Positions 43,595-52,012 of a DNA stretch of 64,000 nucleotides are shown one piece after another; position 1 is the stretch's first letter; the number at the start of each line of letters is the position of its first letter. Location: assembly GCF_013415125.1 (NCBI RefSeq), contig NZ_JACCDE010000025.1:1-64000 (forward strand). The letters run 5' to 3'. Source of the stretch: Vreelandella glaciei (lineage in GTDB: Bacteria > Pseudomonadota > Gammaproteobacteria > Pseudomonadales > Halomonadaceae). The notes beneath the pieces are model-generated. The model was given only the letters and a program-made list of their open reading frames with translations. It did no database searches and was not told where the DNA came from. Position numbers and translations under genes: made by a program.

Positions 43595-44428
43595 TTAGTA
43601 GAGTTTCTGCTGGCCTGCTAGCGGCCCTAAAGCAGCATTTGACGGGCTCATGGCGATCGGTGGTACATCCGCTTGGCGCAGTTTGCGCGGCGACAATCCG
43701 TAGCTACGGCGAAATGCATGGGAGAGCGCGCTTTGATTGGCAAAGCCGGTTTGAATGGCAATATCGGTGAGGGGAAGACGGCTTTGTAGGACCAGTTGGC
43801 GGGCCGCATGCAGACGCTGGCGCTTAACGTACTGCCAGGGCGACAGCCCGGTTTGGGCGCGGAAGCAGTCGGAGAAATGCGCTTCGCTTAAACAGGCTAG
43901 CCGGGCTAAATCGGCGACGCGCAGGTCTTCGGCGAGGTGCTGACGAATAAAGCGGTTAATGCGCGTCAAGTCCAGGCGCTGCTGGTTGCTGTTGGCGGTG
44001 GTGCCTAATCGCGCTTTCAGTGAGCCCAGCAGCGTGGCAGCCAAGCGGTCTTGCTGAAAGGAGTTAGTCGAGGTGTCAAACCCTTGAGCAAGTTCGCTTT
44101 GCATAAATGCTAAATAGTGTTGCAGCGCGTTATCTAGGCCAAAAAAACGCGGTGCATCAAACAGCGCTACCAGTTCGCGGTTTTCACCGGTGAGCGCGGG
44201 GGCGTCTTCGGGGAGGTCAAAAATTAATTGCCGATTGTGGCCGTAACCCGAGTAGTAGTGCTCGTGATTAGCAGGCACGATACAGCCCGAAAAGGCATTA
44301 ACTCTGCCACCTAAGCCTTCAATTTCAAATTCTGATGAGCCACACAGCGTAATCACAATCTGATGAAAGTCATGGGTATGATGATGCGTTGCGCTGGCTA
44401 GCGGAATTTGTCGAATGGTACTGGGCAT
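43595..44428 (-). CDS. AraC-family regulator, likely of proline utilisation
   Basis: A 277-aa AraC/XylS-type protein: an N-terminal cupin-like ligand domain (HHHTHDFHQIVITLCG, then CIVPANHEHYYSGYG) and two C-terminal helix-turn-helix motifs (LADLARLACLSEAHFSDCFRAQTGLSPWQYVKRQRL; LTDIAIQTGFANQSALSHAFRRSYGLSP). It sits next to the putA remnant and putP on the same strand. PutA here lacks its own repressor domain, and in Pseudomonas the AraC-type regulator PruR activates putA/putP in response to proline, so the same role is likely here. AGGAG lies before the ATG. Confidence 0.85.
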   Translation of the reverse strand: MPSTIRQIPLASATHHHTHDFHQIVITLCGSSEFEIEGLGGRVNAFSGCIVPANHEHYYSGYGHNRQLIFDLPEDAPALTGENRELVALFDAPRFFGLDNALQHYLAFMQSELAQGFDTSTNSFQQDRLAATLLGSLKARLGTTANSNQQRLDLTRINRFIRQHLAEDLRVADLARLACLSEAHFSDCFRAQTGLSPWQYVKRQRLHAARQLVLQSRLPLTDIAIQTGFANQSALSHAFRRSYGLSPRKLRQADVPPIAMSPSNAALGPLAGQQKLY

Positions 44429-44464
44429 GCAGGTCTCCTTAATCGCAATAGGTCTGCTGAACCG

Positions 44465-44824
44465 CTACTGCTGGCGGAGGGCTGTATGTGCGGACAAATG
44501 ATCGCGAAGGGCCTTAAGTTCAGCCTGGCCCTCTTGATTGAGCAATGGTTTACCCTGGGCTACCATCCAGCGTCGGCCATGCTGTTCCATTAAATGCGCG
44601 GCTCGGCGACGAATGCCATCCAAATACTCATTATGCCGAATAGGGTAGCCGATAATAGCGTTCCACTCGGTTTCGCTTACCTGGCTGTTGAGCGCTTTAT
44701 CAAACAGCGCCAGTAAATCCTTAGGTTCAGTGCGGTAGCGCGGCGTGCTTGAGGTCATCAACACCAGCATTACCGCGCCAATCACCAGCAAGCACACTCC
44801 AAATACCAATAAATACAGCGCCAT
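44465..44824 (-). CDS. Small membrane-anchored protein
   Basis: A 119-aa protein with a single N-terminal membrane segment (residues 2-24) and a soluble helical domain with EPKDLLALFDKALNSQVSETEWNAIIGYPIRHN. No family is recognised. GGAGC lies before the ATG. The gene ends 37 bases before the AraC-type gene on the same strand, so it may be co-transcribed with it. Confidence 0.5.
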   Translation of the reverse strand: MALYLLVFGVCLLVIGAVMLVLMTSSTPRYRTEPKDLLALFDKALNSQVSETEWNAIIGYPIRHNEYLDGIRRRAAHLMEQHGRRWMVAQGKPLLNQEGQAELKALRDHLSAHTALRQQ

Positions 44825-44913
44825 TCGCTGGGCTCCTAGGCGTCATCAGTTCACAAATTGTCATTTAATTATACGCTTGACGCCGCCAAGGTCGAAAATT
44901 TTACTATTTTGCG

Positions 44914-45040
44914 AACTTTTCCAGCGCGGCGTGTCTGAGTATGTACAGACAACAGCGCGATAGCAGTCGCTAAAGTTGTTGTTCTGGCTCTTTGTTTTGA
45001 TCCCTTGCTTCCGCTACTCCTTGAGTAGCGGTTTTTTTTT
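44914..45040 (+). ncRNA. Candidate small RNA A
   Basis: A plus-strand unit with a plausible promoter (TTGACG 44877-44882, spacing 19, TACTAT 44902-44907), no open frame, the motif TGATCCCTTGCTT at 44998-45010, and a strong terminator (CCGCTACTC-CTT-GAGTAGCGG followed by a T-run) at 45011-45040. Expected length about 125 nt. The same 13-base motif and a terminator of the same kind occur in the intergenic region at 49391-49438, so it is probably one of a pair. I cannot tie it to a named RNA family. Confidence 0.5.
45011..45040 (+). terminator. Strong Rho-independent terminator of candidate small RNA A
   Basis: Nine-pair stem CCGCTACTC/GAGTAGCGG around CTT, followed by nine T residues. No plus-strand gene ends nearby, which is why an RNA is proposed. 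Confidence 0.85.
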
Positions 45041-45095
45041 GCCTGATGCTTGCCTGTTATATCGCCGCTTAAAGAAAGCGTAGCCAGCATAACGG

Positions 45096-45506
45096 CTAAT
45101 GGCGGCGAATCATTAGCAGCGCAATTAGGATATCACGTCGTGTCACGATGCCTATCAACCGCTGTTGCTCCACGACCGGGTATACCTTGGGTTTCGCTGA
45201 CCGCATTTCCTGTGCCAAGTCGGTAATGCTCTTATTCGGTGATACGCTGAGTACTTCGTGGCGCATCAACTCTTTAACGAGCGGCGCCTCATCATCGTGA
45301 TAGATACTATCAAGCACACGGCCCAATACATCCTGCTCCGAAATAAAGCCGATTAAGCGGTCGGCGGCATCAACCACCGGTGCGCCTGGCAAGCGGTGCA
45401 GTGCCAGGCCCTTGGCTAATGTGGTGATTGATGCGTCGGGTGAAACACGGTAGCAATCGCGGGACATGATGTCGCGAACGATGTTGGGTGCAGCTCTACT
45501 CATCAT
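45096..45506 (-). CDS. CBS-domain pair protein
   Basis: A 136-aa protein made of two CBS domains, which bind adenine nucleotides and sense energy state: the first contains YRVSPDASITTLAKGLALHRLPGAPVVDAADRLIGFISEQDVLG, the second LSVSPNKSITDLAQEMRSAKPKVYPVVEQQRLIGIVTRRDILI. No other domain is attached, so it probably regulates an unknown partner. ATG 45506 is chosen from three clustered starts because GAGGAG lies six bases before it. Confidence 0.85.
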   Translation of the reverse strand: MMSRAAPNIVRDIMSRDCYRVSPDASITTLAKGLALHRLPGAPVVDAADRLIGFISEQDVLGRVLDSIYHDDEAPLVKELMRHEVLSVSPNKSITDLAQEMRSAKPKVYPVVEQQRLIGIVTRRDILIALLMIRRH

Positions 45507-45748
45507 GGACACTCCTCGATCATCGTATTCAGCGCTGTGACAATAATAAAGCTGTCGCAGGCAGTGCGTTCTGATTGTTCGTTGTTGTAGGCACTAAGGT
45601 AATATCAACTCTTTCACTGTAGGTGATTTGTTCATGGCGTGCGTCCTGCAAGCTATCTTTATTCAACGCTATAAGTACTGAATTTTCTGTGTTGTTAATT
45701 TTCTAATGGCATCACCTGACCGTTAATTAAGGCATCAAGGAGCCTTCC

Positions 45749-46294
45749 ATGGATGCACGTGAATATTTAAACCGCAAAGGCGTGGGGAGTGAACGTGACC
45801 CGGATCGACCCAATACATTAGAAGAGAAAGCCTGGGAACGGGCGAGGGGCTCTGGTCACCAACGGCCTAAATCGGGCACACCCCATGATTGGGAAGACTG
45901 GGAGCGCCATCACGATGACTTGGCTGAAGGGGCTGAAACCCTTGAGCAAAAAATCGATAAAGAAGCCCATCATCCTACCCAGGAGCGGGCAGCTCAGGCC
46001 GCTAAAGAGTCAGCTCCTGACGCCGTAGAACACTTCACTCCACCGCCCAAGGCGGCGCTAGACGCGACTCCGGCTGCATCATCCAAAACGGCATCAGTGA
46101 GCCAGGCAGAACCAGTGACACCCGAGCCCGCCGCGTTGAAGTTCGCCTATTATGCCCTGGCGATATGTCTGCCACCCCTCGCAGTCGGCTTAACACAGGG
46201 CGGCCAAAAGCGTGTGATTCTCGCGTTGGTGTTGACACTGGCGGGTTGGTTGCCGGGTGTGGTGTATGCGGTTTGGTGGTTGCAGCGGCGTTAA
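45749..46294 (+). CDS. Protein with C-terminal Pmp3/YqaE-like membrane domain
   Basis: A 181-aa protein: a long hydrophilic charged N-terminal region (about 130 residues, Ala-, Pro- and Glu-rich, with repeated TPEP/EEKAWERARGSGH-like sequence) and a C-terminal membrane hairpin, YALAICLPPLAVGLTQGG then LALVLTLAGWLPGVVYAVWWL, which has the LPPLAV and LGWIPGxxHA pattern of Pmp3/YqaE proteins. Those are small stress-induced membrane proteins affecting membrane potential and salt tolerance. The soluble part is unusual and likely disordered. ATG 45749 has AAGGAG upstream. Confidence 0.7.
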   Translation: MDAREYLNRKGVGSERDPDRPNTLEEKAWERARGSGHQRPKSGTPHDWEDWERHHDDLAEGAETLEQKIDKEAHHPTQERAAQAAKESAPDAVEHFTPPPKAALDATPAASSKTASVSQAEPVTPEPAALKFAYYALAICLPPLAVGLTQGGQKRVILALVLTLAGWLPGVVYAVWWLQRR

Positions 46295-46381
46295 CCAACG
46301 GTTGTTATTACGTTTACGACTTGGCAGCTTCATCCATGTGCGTATAATCCTCGTAAACTAATTTATAAGCCGGGGTTTACT

Positions 46382-47251
46382 ATGGGTTATCTAATGGGCG
46401 TTACCGCCCTGTGGGCATTTTCCTTTTCGTTGATAGGGGTTTATCTGGCTGGGCAGGTCGACAGCTACTTTGCGGTGCTGCTACGAGTAACGCTTGCCAT
46501 GCTGGTGTTCCTGCCGTTTTTACGCCCCAGCCTGCTGCGCGGTAAGCAGCGGCTCGCCCTCATGGGATTAGGTGCCATCCAATTGGGAGTGATGTACACC
46601 TTCTTCTACCAATCCTTTTTGCTGTTGTCGGTGCCAGAAGTACTGCTGTTCACGATCTTTACGCCTATCTATATCGCACTGCTGGATGACCTTCTGTTTG
46701 GCCGCTTTACCCCCATCTATCTCGTGACGGCACTGCTTGCAGTTCTCGGGGCAGGCGTTATCCGCTATGACGGTGTCGATAGCGGCTTCTGGATGGGCTT
46801 TTTAGTGGTGCAAGGGGCAAACCTTTGCTTTGCTATTGGTCAGGTAGGTTATCGTCGATTAGCGGCTGATTTGCCTCCTACGCTGGCGTGGCACAATGTG
46901 TTTGGCTGGTTCTTCGTTGGCGCAATGTTAGTGGCACTACCCGCTTATTTACTCTTCGGCAACAGCGCTGCATTACCGACCACATCGCTGCAGTGGGGCG
47001 TACTGGCCTGGCTGGGGTTAGTGGCGTCTGGCGTTGGCTACTTTGCCTGGAATCAGGGCGCCACTAAAGTGGATGCTGGCACGCTAGCGATTATGAATAA
47101 TGCGCTGGTGCCAGCAGGGCTTATCGTTAACCTGGTAATTTGGAACCGCGATGCGGATATCCCGCGCTTGCTGCTGGGCGCGCTTATCATTGCGGCCTCG
47201 CTGTGGCTCAACCATTGGTGGTGCCAGCGTCGTCAAGTGGCCGTTAGCTAA
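46382..47251 (+). CDS. DMT-family (EamA) transporter
   Basis: A 289-aa inner-membrane protein with ten hydrophobic segments in two EamA repeats: the first opens MGVTALWAFSFSLIGVYLAG, the second starts near residue 140 (GFWMGFLVVQGANLCFAIGQVGYR) and ends with a basic tail. Relatives export amino acids, amines or carboxylates. The substrate cannot be predicted. nadK follows 33 bases later on the same strand, so they may be co-transcribed. Confidence 0.85.
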   Translation: MGYLMGVTALWAFSFSLIGVYLAGQVDSYFAVLLRVTLAMLVFLPFLRPSLLRGKQRLALMGLGAIQLGVMYTFFYQSFLLLSVPEVLLFTIFTPIYIALLDDLLFGRFTPIYLVTALLAVLGAGVIRYDGVDSGFWMGFLVVQGANLCFAIGQVGYRRLAADLPPTLAWHNVFGWFFVGAMLVALPAYLLFGNSAALPTTSLQWGVLAWLGLVASGVGYFAWNQGATKVDAGTLAIMNNALVPAGLIVNLVIWNRDADIPRLLLGALIIAASLWLNHWWCQRRQVAVS

Positions 47252-47284
47252 GCCTATTTGCCCGATACCTCAGGTGTCTCCATA

Positions 47285-48277
47285 ATGGCGGCTTCTGTTA
47301 GCGAGAGTCGGCCCATGAGCAACACCTTACCGCCAGATGCCAAATCTTCAGAGGCTATGTCTTCAGAGACTAGGTCGCACTCCAGCGATCAATCAGGCAG
47401 GCCCTTTAAAACCATCGGGCTGATTGGTCGGTTGGGTAGCGATAAAGTAATCGATTCTCTGCAGCGTCTGGTGACCTATCTCGTCGCCCATGAGTATTCG
47501 GTGCTGGTGGAAGACCGCACGGCTACTGCCTTGCCGCACCATGGTCAACCGGAAGCAAGCCGCCGCATGTTGGGGGAGCTGTGCGATCTGGTGATCGTGG
47601 TGGGTGGCGATGGCAGTTTGCTTGGCGCGGCGCGTACGCTCTGCCGAAGCGGAACGCTTATTTTAGGGGTCAATCGTGGCCGCTTAGGGTTTCTCACGGA
47701 CATTTCGCCAGATGAGCTGGAAACCCGTGTTAGTGAAGTGCTCGCGGGCGAATTTGAGATTGAACAGCGTTTCCTGTTAGACGCCGTGCTCTACCGTAAC
47801 GGTGTTGCGGTGGGCAACGGCGATGCCTTGAATGAGGTCGTTCTGCACCCCGGTAAAGCGGTGCGCATGATTGAGTTTGAACTGTTTATTGATGGTCAGT
47901 TTGTTTATAGCCAGCGCAGCGATGGCTTGATTGTCGCCACGCCTACCGGCTCTACGGCTTATGCACTCTCGGGTGGCGGGCCGATCATGCACCCCAAACT
48001 TGATGTAGTGACGCTGGTGCCGATGTTTCCCCATACGCTGTCGAGTCGGCCAATCGTGATTGATGCCGCCAGCGAAATCCGTATTCATATTGGCGAAACT
48101 AACCAAACCTATCCGCATATAAGCTGCGATGGGCAAACGCGGGCGGTAGCGAAGCCCAACGATGTGTTGGTGATTACCCGTAAGCCTGAACGCGTTCAAC
48201 TGGTGCACCCCATCGGACATAATTTCTACGAAGTGCTGCGCAGCAAATTAGGCTGGAGCCACCGGTTGGGGGATTAA
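47285..48277 (+). CDS. nadK: NAD kinase NadK
   Basis: NadK phosphorylates NAD+ to NADP+. The 330-aa protein has an N-terminal unconserved extension of about 40 residues, then the kinase: KTIGLIGRLGSDK, the catalytic GGDG loop in VVGGDGSLLGAARTL, GVNRGRLGFLTDI, and TPTGSTAYALSGGGPI. ATG 47285 has AGGTG nine bases upstream; ATG 47315 and TTG 47258 are alternatives. It is followed two bases later by the phosphatase gene, so translation is probably coupled. Confidence 0.92.
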   Translation: MAASVSESRPMSNTLPPDAKSSEAMSSETRSHSSDQSGRPFKTIGLIGRLGSDKVIDSLQRLVTYLVAHEYSVLVEDRTATALPHHGQPEASRRMLGELCDLVIVVGGDGSLLGAARTLCRSGTLILGVNRGRLGFLTDISPDELETRVSEVLAGEFEIEQRFLLDAVLYRNGVAVGNGDALNEVVLHPGKAVRMIEFELFIDGQFVYSQRSDGLIVATPTGSTAYALSGGGPIMHPKLDVVTLVPMFPHTLSSRPIVIDAASEIRIHIGETNQTYPHISCDGQTRAVAKPNDVLVITRKPERVQLVHPIGHNFYEVLRSKLGWSHRLGD

Positions 48278-48279
48278 GC

Positions 48280-49296
48280 ATGCAGCGTGAAACGCAAGGC
48301 AGGCCTCAGCTGGAAGGATATGACCTGATTGGTGATGTCCACGGCTGTGGCGCTACGTTAGCCGCATTACTCGAAAAGCTGGGTTATCATCAGCGCAGCG
48401 GTGTATACCGCCATCCACACCGCAAGGTGATTTTCCTTGGCGACCTGATTGATCGCGGGCCGCGTATTCGCTTGGCTGTGACCATTGCCCGGCGGATGGT
48501 AGAGCAGGGCGAGGCCTACATTGTGATGGGTAACCATGAGTACAACGCCCTGGCGTATACCCATCCAGGGCCTGCAGGTAGCCACAAGCGCTGGCTGCGT
48601 GAGCATACACCCCGTCATAATCGCATTATTCAAGACACCCTAGAGCAGTATCGCGACTACACCAACGAGTGGGAAGATACGTTGGCGTGGTTTAAAACTA
48701 TCCCGCTCTGCCTTGAGGTAGATGGGATTCGGGTGGTGCATGCCTGTTGGGATCAGAAACTGATTGACGAGCTAAAGCAGCGACGTCCTGATCAATGTAT
48801 GGACACCGAGTTTTTGGTTGAATCCACCGACCCCACTACCCAAGCGTATCAAATACTGGATCGCCTCACTCGAGGCCCGCATGTCTCGCTGCCCGAAGGT
48901 ATTGCGATACACTCTGGCGATGGCTTTACGCGGAAAAGTTTTCGCGCTCACTTTTGGGCTCAAGACCCGCAACAGTGGGGTGATGTGGTCTTCCAACCGG
49001 ATAACCTGCCCGGCGATCTTGAAACCCGCGAACTCACGGCCGAAGAGCGGCAGCAATTGAGTTATTATGGGCCAGAACAGCCACCGTTATTTATTGGTCA
49101 CTACTGGTGCGAAGGGATACCGTCGCTTCCTGCTGGTAATATCGCCTGTTTAGACTACAGCGCGGTCAAATATGGCCGGTTAGTCGCTTATCGCTGGAGC
49201 GGGGAGACGACGCTAAATGCCGACCACTTTGTATGGATTAAGGTGCCGAAAGAGGAGCGGGCATTGCCTAAACCCTGGGAAATTGATTTTGATTAG
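48280..49296 (+). CDS. PPP-family phosphatase (diadenosine tetraphosphatase-like)
   Basis: A 338-aa metallophosphoesterase with the three signatures of the PPP group: GDVHGCG near residue 18, FLGDLIDRGPRI and VMGNHEYNA, and a later HACWDQ. It resembles PrpE or ApaH-type symmetrical Ap4A hydrolases but is longer, so the substrate could be a dinucleotide polyphosphate or a phosphoprotein. It starts two bases after nadK. GGGGAT lies just before the ATG. Confidence 0.8.
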   Translation: MQRETQGRPQLEGYDLIGDVHGCGATLAALLEKLGYHQRSGVYRHPHRKVIFLGDLIDRGPRIRLAVTIARRMVEQGEAYIVMGNHEYNALAYTHPGPAGSHKRWLREHTPRHNRIIQDTLEQYRDYTNEWEDTLAWFKTIPLCLEVDGIRVVHACWDQKLIDELKQRRPDQCMDTEFLVESTDPTTQAYQILDRLTRGPHVSLPEGIAIHSGDGFTRKSFRAHFWAQDPQQWGDVVFQPDNLPGDLETRELTAEERQQLSYYGPEQPPLFIGHYWCEGIPSLPAGNIACLDYSAVKYGRLVAYRWSGETTLNADHFVWIKVPKEERALPKPWEIDFD

Positions 49297-49337
49297 GTGA
49301 TTATTTCTTTGGTTACTTTTTTTTACATAATTTTTGC

Positions 49338-49438
49338 AAAACGGCTGAACTAACGCTGCTGTCGGCTATCAGAGTAAGTGTTCCCTTGAATGATCCCTTG
49401 CTTTTATTCTCCGGCGGTCCCCACCGCCGGTTTTTTTT
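49338..49438 (+). ncRNA. Candidate small RNA B
   Basis: Between the phosphatase gene and the rhomboid gene. It contains TGATCCCTTGCTT (49391-49403) and a terminator CCGGCGGT-CCCC-ACCGCCGG with an eight-T run, followed by GCCTG, the same order as in candidate small RNA A. A TACATAATTTTTGC region at 49324-49337 aligns with TACTATTTTGC of the A promoter, but no good -35 box is seen, so the RNA might also be processed from the upstream mRNA. The 5' end is a guess. Confidence 0.4.
49411..49438 (+). terminator. Strong Rho-independent terminator
   Basis: Stem CCGGCGGT/ACCGCCGG, 4-base loop, eight T. Stops transcription from the nadK-phosphatase unit and/or candidate small RNA B. Confidence 0.9.
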
Positions 49439-49522
49439 GCCTGCTTGTTGGCAGCCGATAGCTTGCCCAATACCTACTCGCTGCGGTCAGCATGCCGTTA
49501 GCGCATTGATTAGAGGGATGTT

Positions 49523-50374
49523 ATGCATCCAGTGATGCTTTTGCCCGATCACGCGGATACAAGCGAACTGCGCAAGGCACTTTGGCGCCACCGCATTGGT
49601 CACCGCATTACCGACGAGGCCGACGGCCAGCTGCTATGGATTGCTGACCCTCGTCAACACGATGAACTAACATCACTGGTAGAGCGCTGGAAACAGGGGG
49701 AACCCCTGGAGCTTCAGCACTCAGCCAAGCGTTCACGGAACATGACTTCTTCCCTGACTTCTCTCAAACAAGTGCCGGTGACGGCCTTGATGATTGCGAT
49801 AAGCGTGGTGGTGTTTGCCCTGATAGGGGTGTTCGGTGATCAACTGATCGTGACGTTGACCATCGTGCCCATCGGTATTTCAGGGGGTGAGCTGGTTTTC
49901 GGTCAGCTGTCGCAAACGCTCTCGTCAGGGCAGGTGTGGCGCTTACTATCGCCTGCATTTCTGCACTTTGGCTGGATGCATTTGATATTTAATCTGATGT
50001 GGGTGTGGTACTTCGGCCGTCAGATTGAAGCGTTGCAGGGCAGCCGCACTATGCTACTGCTACTTATTGTGGCGGGCATAGGGGCCAACATTGCTCAGTA
50101 CCTGACCGGTACCGTATTGTTTGGCGGTATGTCCGGTGTGGTTTATGCGCTGCTGGCCCACGTTTGGTTAATGTCGCGGCGGGTGCCCCGAAGCGGTTTC
50201 TTTGTGCCGCAAATGCTGGTGGTCTTCATGCTGGGGTGGATGGTGTTCACCATGACCGATATGGCGGGCAGCGTTGGTTTTGGCAATGTCGCTAATGAAG
50301 CGCATTTGGGTGGCCTACTCGTGGGGCTCATCACAGGCTGGTATTATTCATCCCGCCGTTTGAAAAAACATTAA
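49523..50374 (+). CDS. GlpG-like rhomboid intramembrane protease
   Basis: A 283-aa rhomboid serine protease. Residues 1-65 form the GlpG-type cytoplasmic domain (LRKALWRHRIGHRITDEADGQLLWI), followed by six membrane segments. The catalytic pair is visible: Ser204 in GGMSGVVYAL and His261 in NEAHLGGLLVG; HLIFNLMWVW provides the HxxxN motif of the first active-site helix. Rhomboids cleave membrane-anchored proteins in the membrane. The substrate is unknown. Ten bases separate it from the next gene, so it probably leads a small operon. Confidence 0.9.
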   Translation: MHPVMLLPDHADTSELRKALWRHRIGHRITDEADGQLLWIADPRQHDELTSLVERWKQGEPLELQHSAKRSRNMTSSLTSLKQVPVTALMIAISVVVFALIGVFGDQLIVTLTIVPIGISGGELVFGQLSQTLSSGQVWRLLSPAFLHFGWMHLIFNLMWVWYFGRQIEALQGSRTMLLLLIVAGIGANIAQYLTGTVLFGGMSGVVYALLAHVWLMSRRVPRSGFFVPQMLVVFMLGWMVFTMTDMAGSVGFGNVANEAHLGGLLVGLITGWYYSSRRLKKH

Positions 50375-50383
50375 GAGGCCGCA

Positions 50384-50668
50384 ATGAGCGAAATGACGTT
50401 CGAGAAAATGATTAACCAGATGACCCCAGCGATCTATGAGAGCCTAAAACAGGCGGTATCGCTGCGCAAATGGCCTGATGGTCGTCGCTTAACGCCCGAG
50501 CAGACCGAGCTCTGTTTGGAAGCGGTGATGCGCTATGAAGCCGAGAATAACGTGCCGGAAGAGAGCCGCGTAGGCTATTTAGAGCAGCGTACCTGTGGGG
50601 CAGCTGCCAGCGGCGCTGGTGTAACACCAGAAATGGCCGGCTTGGCACGGGATGCCGCGCGTGATTGA
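50384..50668 (+). CDS. YeaC-like (DUF1315) protein
   Basis: A 94-aa protein with the DUF1315 pattern: MTPAIYESLKQAVSLRKWPDGRRLTPEQTELCLEAVMRYE. It is helical and cytosolic. The function is unknown. It follows the rhomboid gene by ten bases and overlaps the next gene by 17. Confidence 0.85.
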   Translation: MSEMTFEKMINQMTPAIYESLKQAVSLRKWPDGRRLTPEQTELCLEAVMRYEAENNVPEESRVGYLEQRTCGAAASGAGVTPEMAGLARDAARD

Positions 50669-51497
50669 AGCGGTAGTGCAAGGTTGTTTAAGCAAAATGG
50701 CGGCAGCGCTGCCTGATCGTCAGCATGAGCAGGTAGCCTACCATTTGCGTGCAGGGGAGCACCGTGTCGCGCTTAATGAGCGTATCGGTGAGCCGCTTAG
50801 TTTGCGTTGGACAGGCGCGATTGCCTGTACCCACTGTGGGCGGGCGACCAAGAAGAGCTTTGCCCAAGGCCATTGTTATCCTTGCTTTAAGCGGTTAGCA
50901 CAATGCGATACCTGCATTATGAAACCGGAAACCTGCCACTTTTTCCAAGGCACCTGCCGTGAGCCGGAGTGGGGTGAGAAGCACTGTTTTCAGCCTCACA
51001 TCGTTTACTTGGCTAACTCTTCTGGCTTGAAAGTAGGTATTACGCGTAAAACCCAAATGCCGACCCGTTGGTTGGATCAAGGTGCGATACAGGCGCTGCC
51101 GATTCTGGAAGTCGATACCCGGCAGCAGTCCGGGTTTGTCGAAATGCTGTTCAAAGAGCAGGTGGCCGATCGCACCAACTGGCGGGCCATGCTTAAAGGT
51201 GATGTTACAGCAATGGATTTAGCCGCTGAGCGTGACCGGCTGCTGAGCCTTTTAGCTGGCGGGCTGAATCAACTCCGCGAGACTCATGGGGCAGATGCCA
51301 TTCGCACCCTGGAGCAGCCCGCACAAGAATTTCACTACCCGGTCAGCGTCTTCCCAAAAAAAGTGGTGTCGCATAATTTTGATAAGCAACCGGTGGTGGA
51401 AGGCGTGCTGCAAGGCGTCAAAGGCCAGTATTTGCTACTTGATAGCGGCGTTATTAATCTCCGCAAATTCACAGGTTACGAGATCCAGGTGAGTTAA
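50652..51497 (+). CDS. DUF2797-family zinc-binding protein
   Basis: A 281-aa protein of the DUF2797 family. It has two cysteine clusters, CTHCGRATKKSFAQGHCYPC and CDTCIMKPETC, likely to bind zinc, and a GIY-like strand pair VYLANSSGLKVGITRKTQ that recalls a nuclease-type fold, and the C-terminal DUF2797 segment. No biochemical role is known. The start may be later (a GTG at 50661 or 50673), because the family start MRGxLxKM-like would align with GCLSKM; GATGCC 50652 is the longest frame. Confidence 0.7.
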   Translation: MPRVIEAVVQGCLSKMAAALPDRQHEQVAYHLRAGEHRVALNERIGEPLSLRWTGAIACTHCGRATKKSFAQGHCYPCFKRLAQCDTCIMKPETCHFFQGTCREPEWGEKHCFQPHIVYLANSSGLKVGITRKTQMPTRWLDQGAIQALPILEVDTRQQSGFVEMLFKEQVADRTNWRAMLKGDVTAMDLAAERDRLLSLLAGGLNQLRETHGADAIRTLEQPAQEFHYPVSVFPKKVVSHNFDKQPVVEGVLQGVKGQYLLLDSGVINLRKFTGYEIQVS

Positions 51498-51576
51498 TCG
51501 GCTAGCCAGAGTGCGGTGAGTTGGCTAAGGTTAGGGGGTCGCATTATCTCGCCTTAAGCAATGCAAGGAAGCCCCG

Positions 51577-52002
51577 ATGCCCTGGCTTAAACTGCTTCAC
51601 ATTGCCGCGCTAGTGATCTGGTGCGGCTCGCTGTTGTATTTGCCCGCTTTGCTCAGCCAAACGCTGCAGCTACGTAAAGACTCGGGCTTTGCTCAGGGCA
51701 CGCCACCGATGCCGCGTTTTTTTTATAATTCTGTTGCTACTCCAGCCGCCCTGGTGGCGATAGCGTCGGGTACGTTGCTGTTTCTCACTCATGGCATATT
51801 GGGCGGCTGGTTAATCTTAAAGCTTGGGGCCGTGGTGGCGATGGTGGCCGCTCATGGCTGTTTTGGCTGGTTAATACTGCGCCTTGAGCAGGGCCACTAC
51901 CGTTGGGTGAAGCCAGCCAACTGGACAGCGCTATGCGTTGCGTTAGTGGCCATTCTCAGCGTGCTAGGCTTTGTATTAGCAAAACCGCTGGATTGGAGCT
52001 AA
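51577..52002 (+). CDS. CopD/HemJ-like membrane protein
   Basis: A 141-aa membrane protein with four predicted segments, starting WLKLLHIAALVIWCGSLLYLPALL, a pattern shared by CopD-family and HemJ-like proteins. The position next to the cytochrome oxidase genes suits a role in copper handling or haem supply. His residues are visible in LLHIAAL and in LTHGIL. GGAAG precedes the ATG. I cannot decide between CopD-like and HemJ-like from sequence alone. Confidence 0.65.
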   Translation: MPWLKLLHIAALVIWCGSLLYLPALLSQTLQLRKDSGFAQGTPPMPRFFYNSVATPAALVAIASGTLLFLTHGILGGWLILKLGAVVAMVAAHGCFGWLILRLEQGHYRWVKPANWTALCVALVAILSVLGFVLAKPLDWS

Positions 52003-52012
52003 CACTGTGGCT

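Noticed and set aside
47258..47284. TTG start for nadK
   Set aside because: An ATG at 47285 has a better-placed Shine-Dalgarno sequence, and the extra residues are not conserved.
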